This document shows, piece by piece, positions 63,778 through 64,000 of a stretch of 64,000 nucleotides of DNA. Position numbers and translations under genes: made by a program. The stretch is from Spelaeicoccus albus (GTDB taxonomy: Bacteria; Actinomycetota; Actinomycetes; Actinomycetales; Brevibacteriaceae): assembly GCF_013409065.1 (NCBI RefSeq), contig NZ_JACBZP010000001.1, forward strand, positions 3,358,518 through 3,422,517, written 5' to 3'. The notes beneath the pieces were generated by a model. The model saw only the letters and a list, made by a program, of their open reading frames with translations, made no database searches and was not told where the DNA came from. The stretch's first letter is position 1. Every line of letters starts with the position of its first letter.

Positions 63778-64000
63778 GCGTGAGCGTGCTATTCGGTCCC
63801 GGAGTTCCGGACGACCCCAAGCCTCGCGAGCCGGAGAGCTTTTCCGATCTGGGCTTCGACCAGGTCGTCGAATCGATCACTTCCGAACTCGATCACTACG
63901 AGTTGGCGCCGTTTTTCTATACGCCGCTGAAGACCGTGGACGCGATCAAATACCGGCATGCCGTGCTGCGCGACTTGGCGAGGCCGGACGTGCTGGCGGT
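63774..64000 (+). CDS. MutS-related protein, 5' part only
   Basis: The first 75 codons. FSDLGFDQVVESITSELDHY and FFYTPLKTVDAIKYRHAVLR match the opening of the lone MutS-like proteins of actinobacteria (helical core domain, without the mismatch-binding domain I). The ATPase part lies beyond the window. GGGAGG precedes the ATG at 63774. Which MutS subgroup it belongs to cannot be decided. Confidence 0.7.
   Translation, partial: MSVSVLFGPGVPDDPKPREPESFSDLGFDQVVESITSELDHYELAPFFYTPLKTVDAIKYRHAVLRDLARPDVLA

Overview
The window is chromosomal DNA of a high-GC actinomycete, most likely a Micrococcales-type organism. The evidence is the GC-rich codon third positions, GTG/TTG starts, a mycothiol-type isomerase, a comEA-comEC pair with degV and leuS on the same strand, and an oleA-oleBC-oleD operon with the fused oleBC known from Micrococcus and relatives. 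I cannot name a genus.

Two compartments are visible. Bases 1 to about 18,290 are an accessory region with lower GC, variable codon use and several broken genes. It starts with catabolic modules: a nitrilase and MFS transporter under a TrmB-like regulator with a matching operator pair, then a LysR regulator divergent from an amidohydrolase and a second MFS transporter. A decayed, plasmid-like stretch follows (a SLOG/DUF2493 gene with an internal amber codon, a RidA fragment, a NUDIX gene, gene remnants). Next is a GntR-regulated cluster of two FAD amino-acid-oxidase-like enzymes around a complete polar amino acid ABC importer, trailed by a frameshifted aldehyde dehydrogenase fragment.

From 18,293 on the sequence is dense core genome. 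Going right there are comEC, comEA, degV, a secreted berberine-bridge-type oxidase, a short PolA-like polymerase, a mycothiol-type isomerase, an MFS transporter, an AbiEi/DUF559-like protein, nadE, gabD and leuS (with a hairpin pair in its leader). Then come fadD, a small HExxH protein, FUSC, a Nei-type glycosylase, a glutathionyl-hydroquinone-reductase homologue, a PIG-L deacetylase, an MFS transporter, an aldehyde dehydrogenase, a membrane hydrolase and a ROK regulator. The last part holds the ole olefin operon, a long GAPDH, a DUF6457 protein, a moaA-fdhD-fdhF molybdoenzyme operon, an MFS transporter, an enolase, a histidine phosphatase and the start of a MutS-like gene.

The most unusual structure is a pair of 31-bp-period repeat arrays (37,581-37,743 and 40,922-41,077). 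Each lies directly 3' of a gene and ends, read in the direction of that gene, in a perfect hairpin with 29-bp arms. The two hairpins differ by compensatory base-pair changes.
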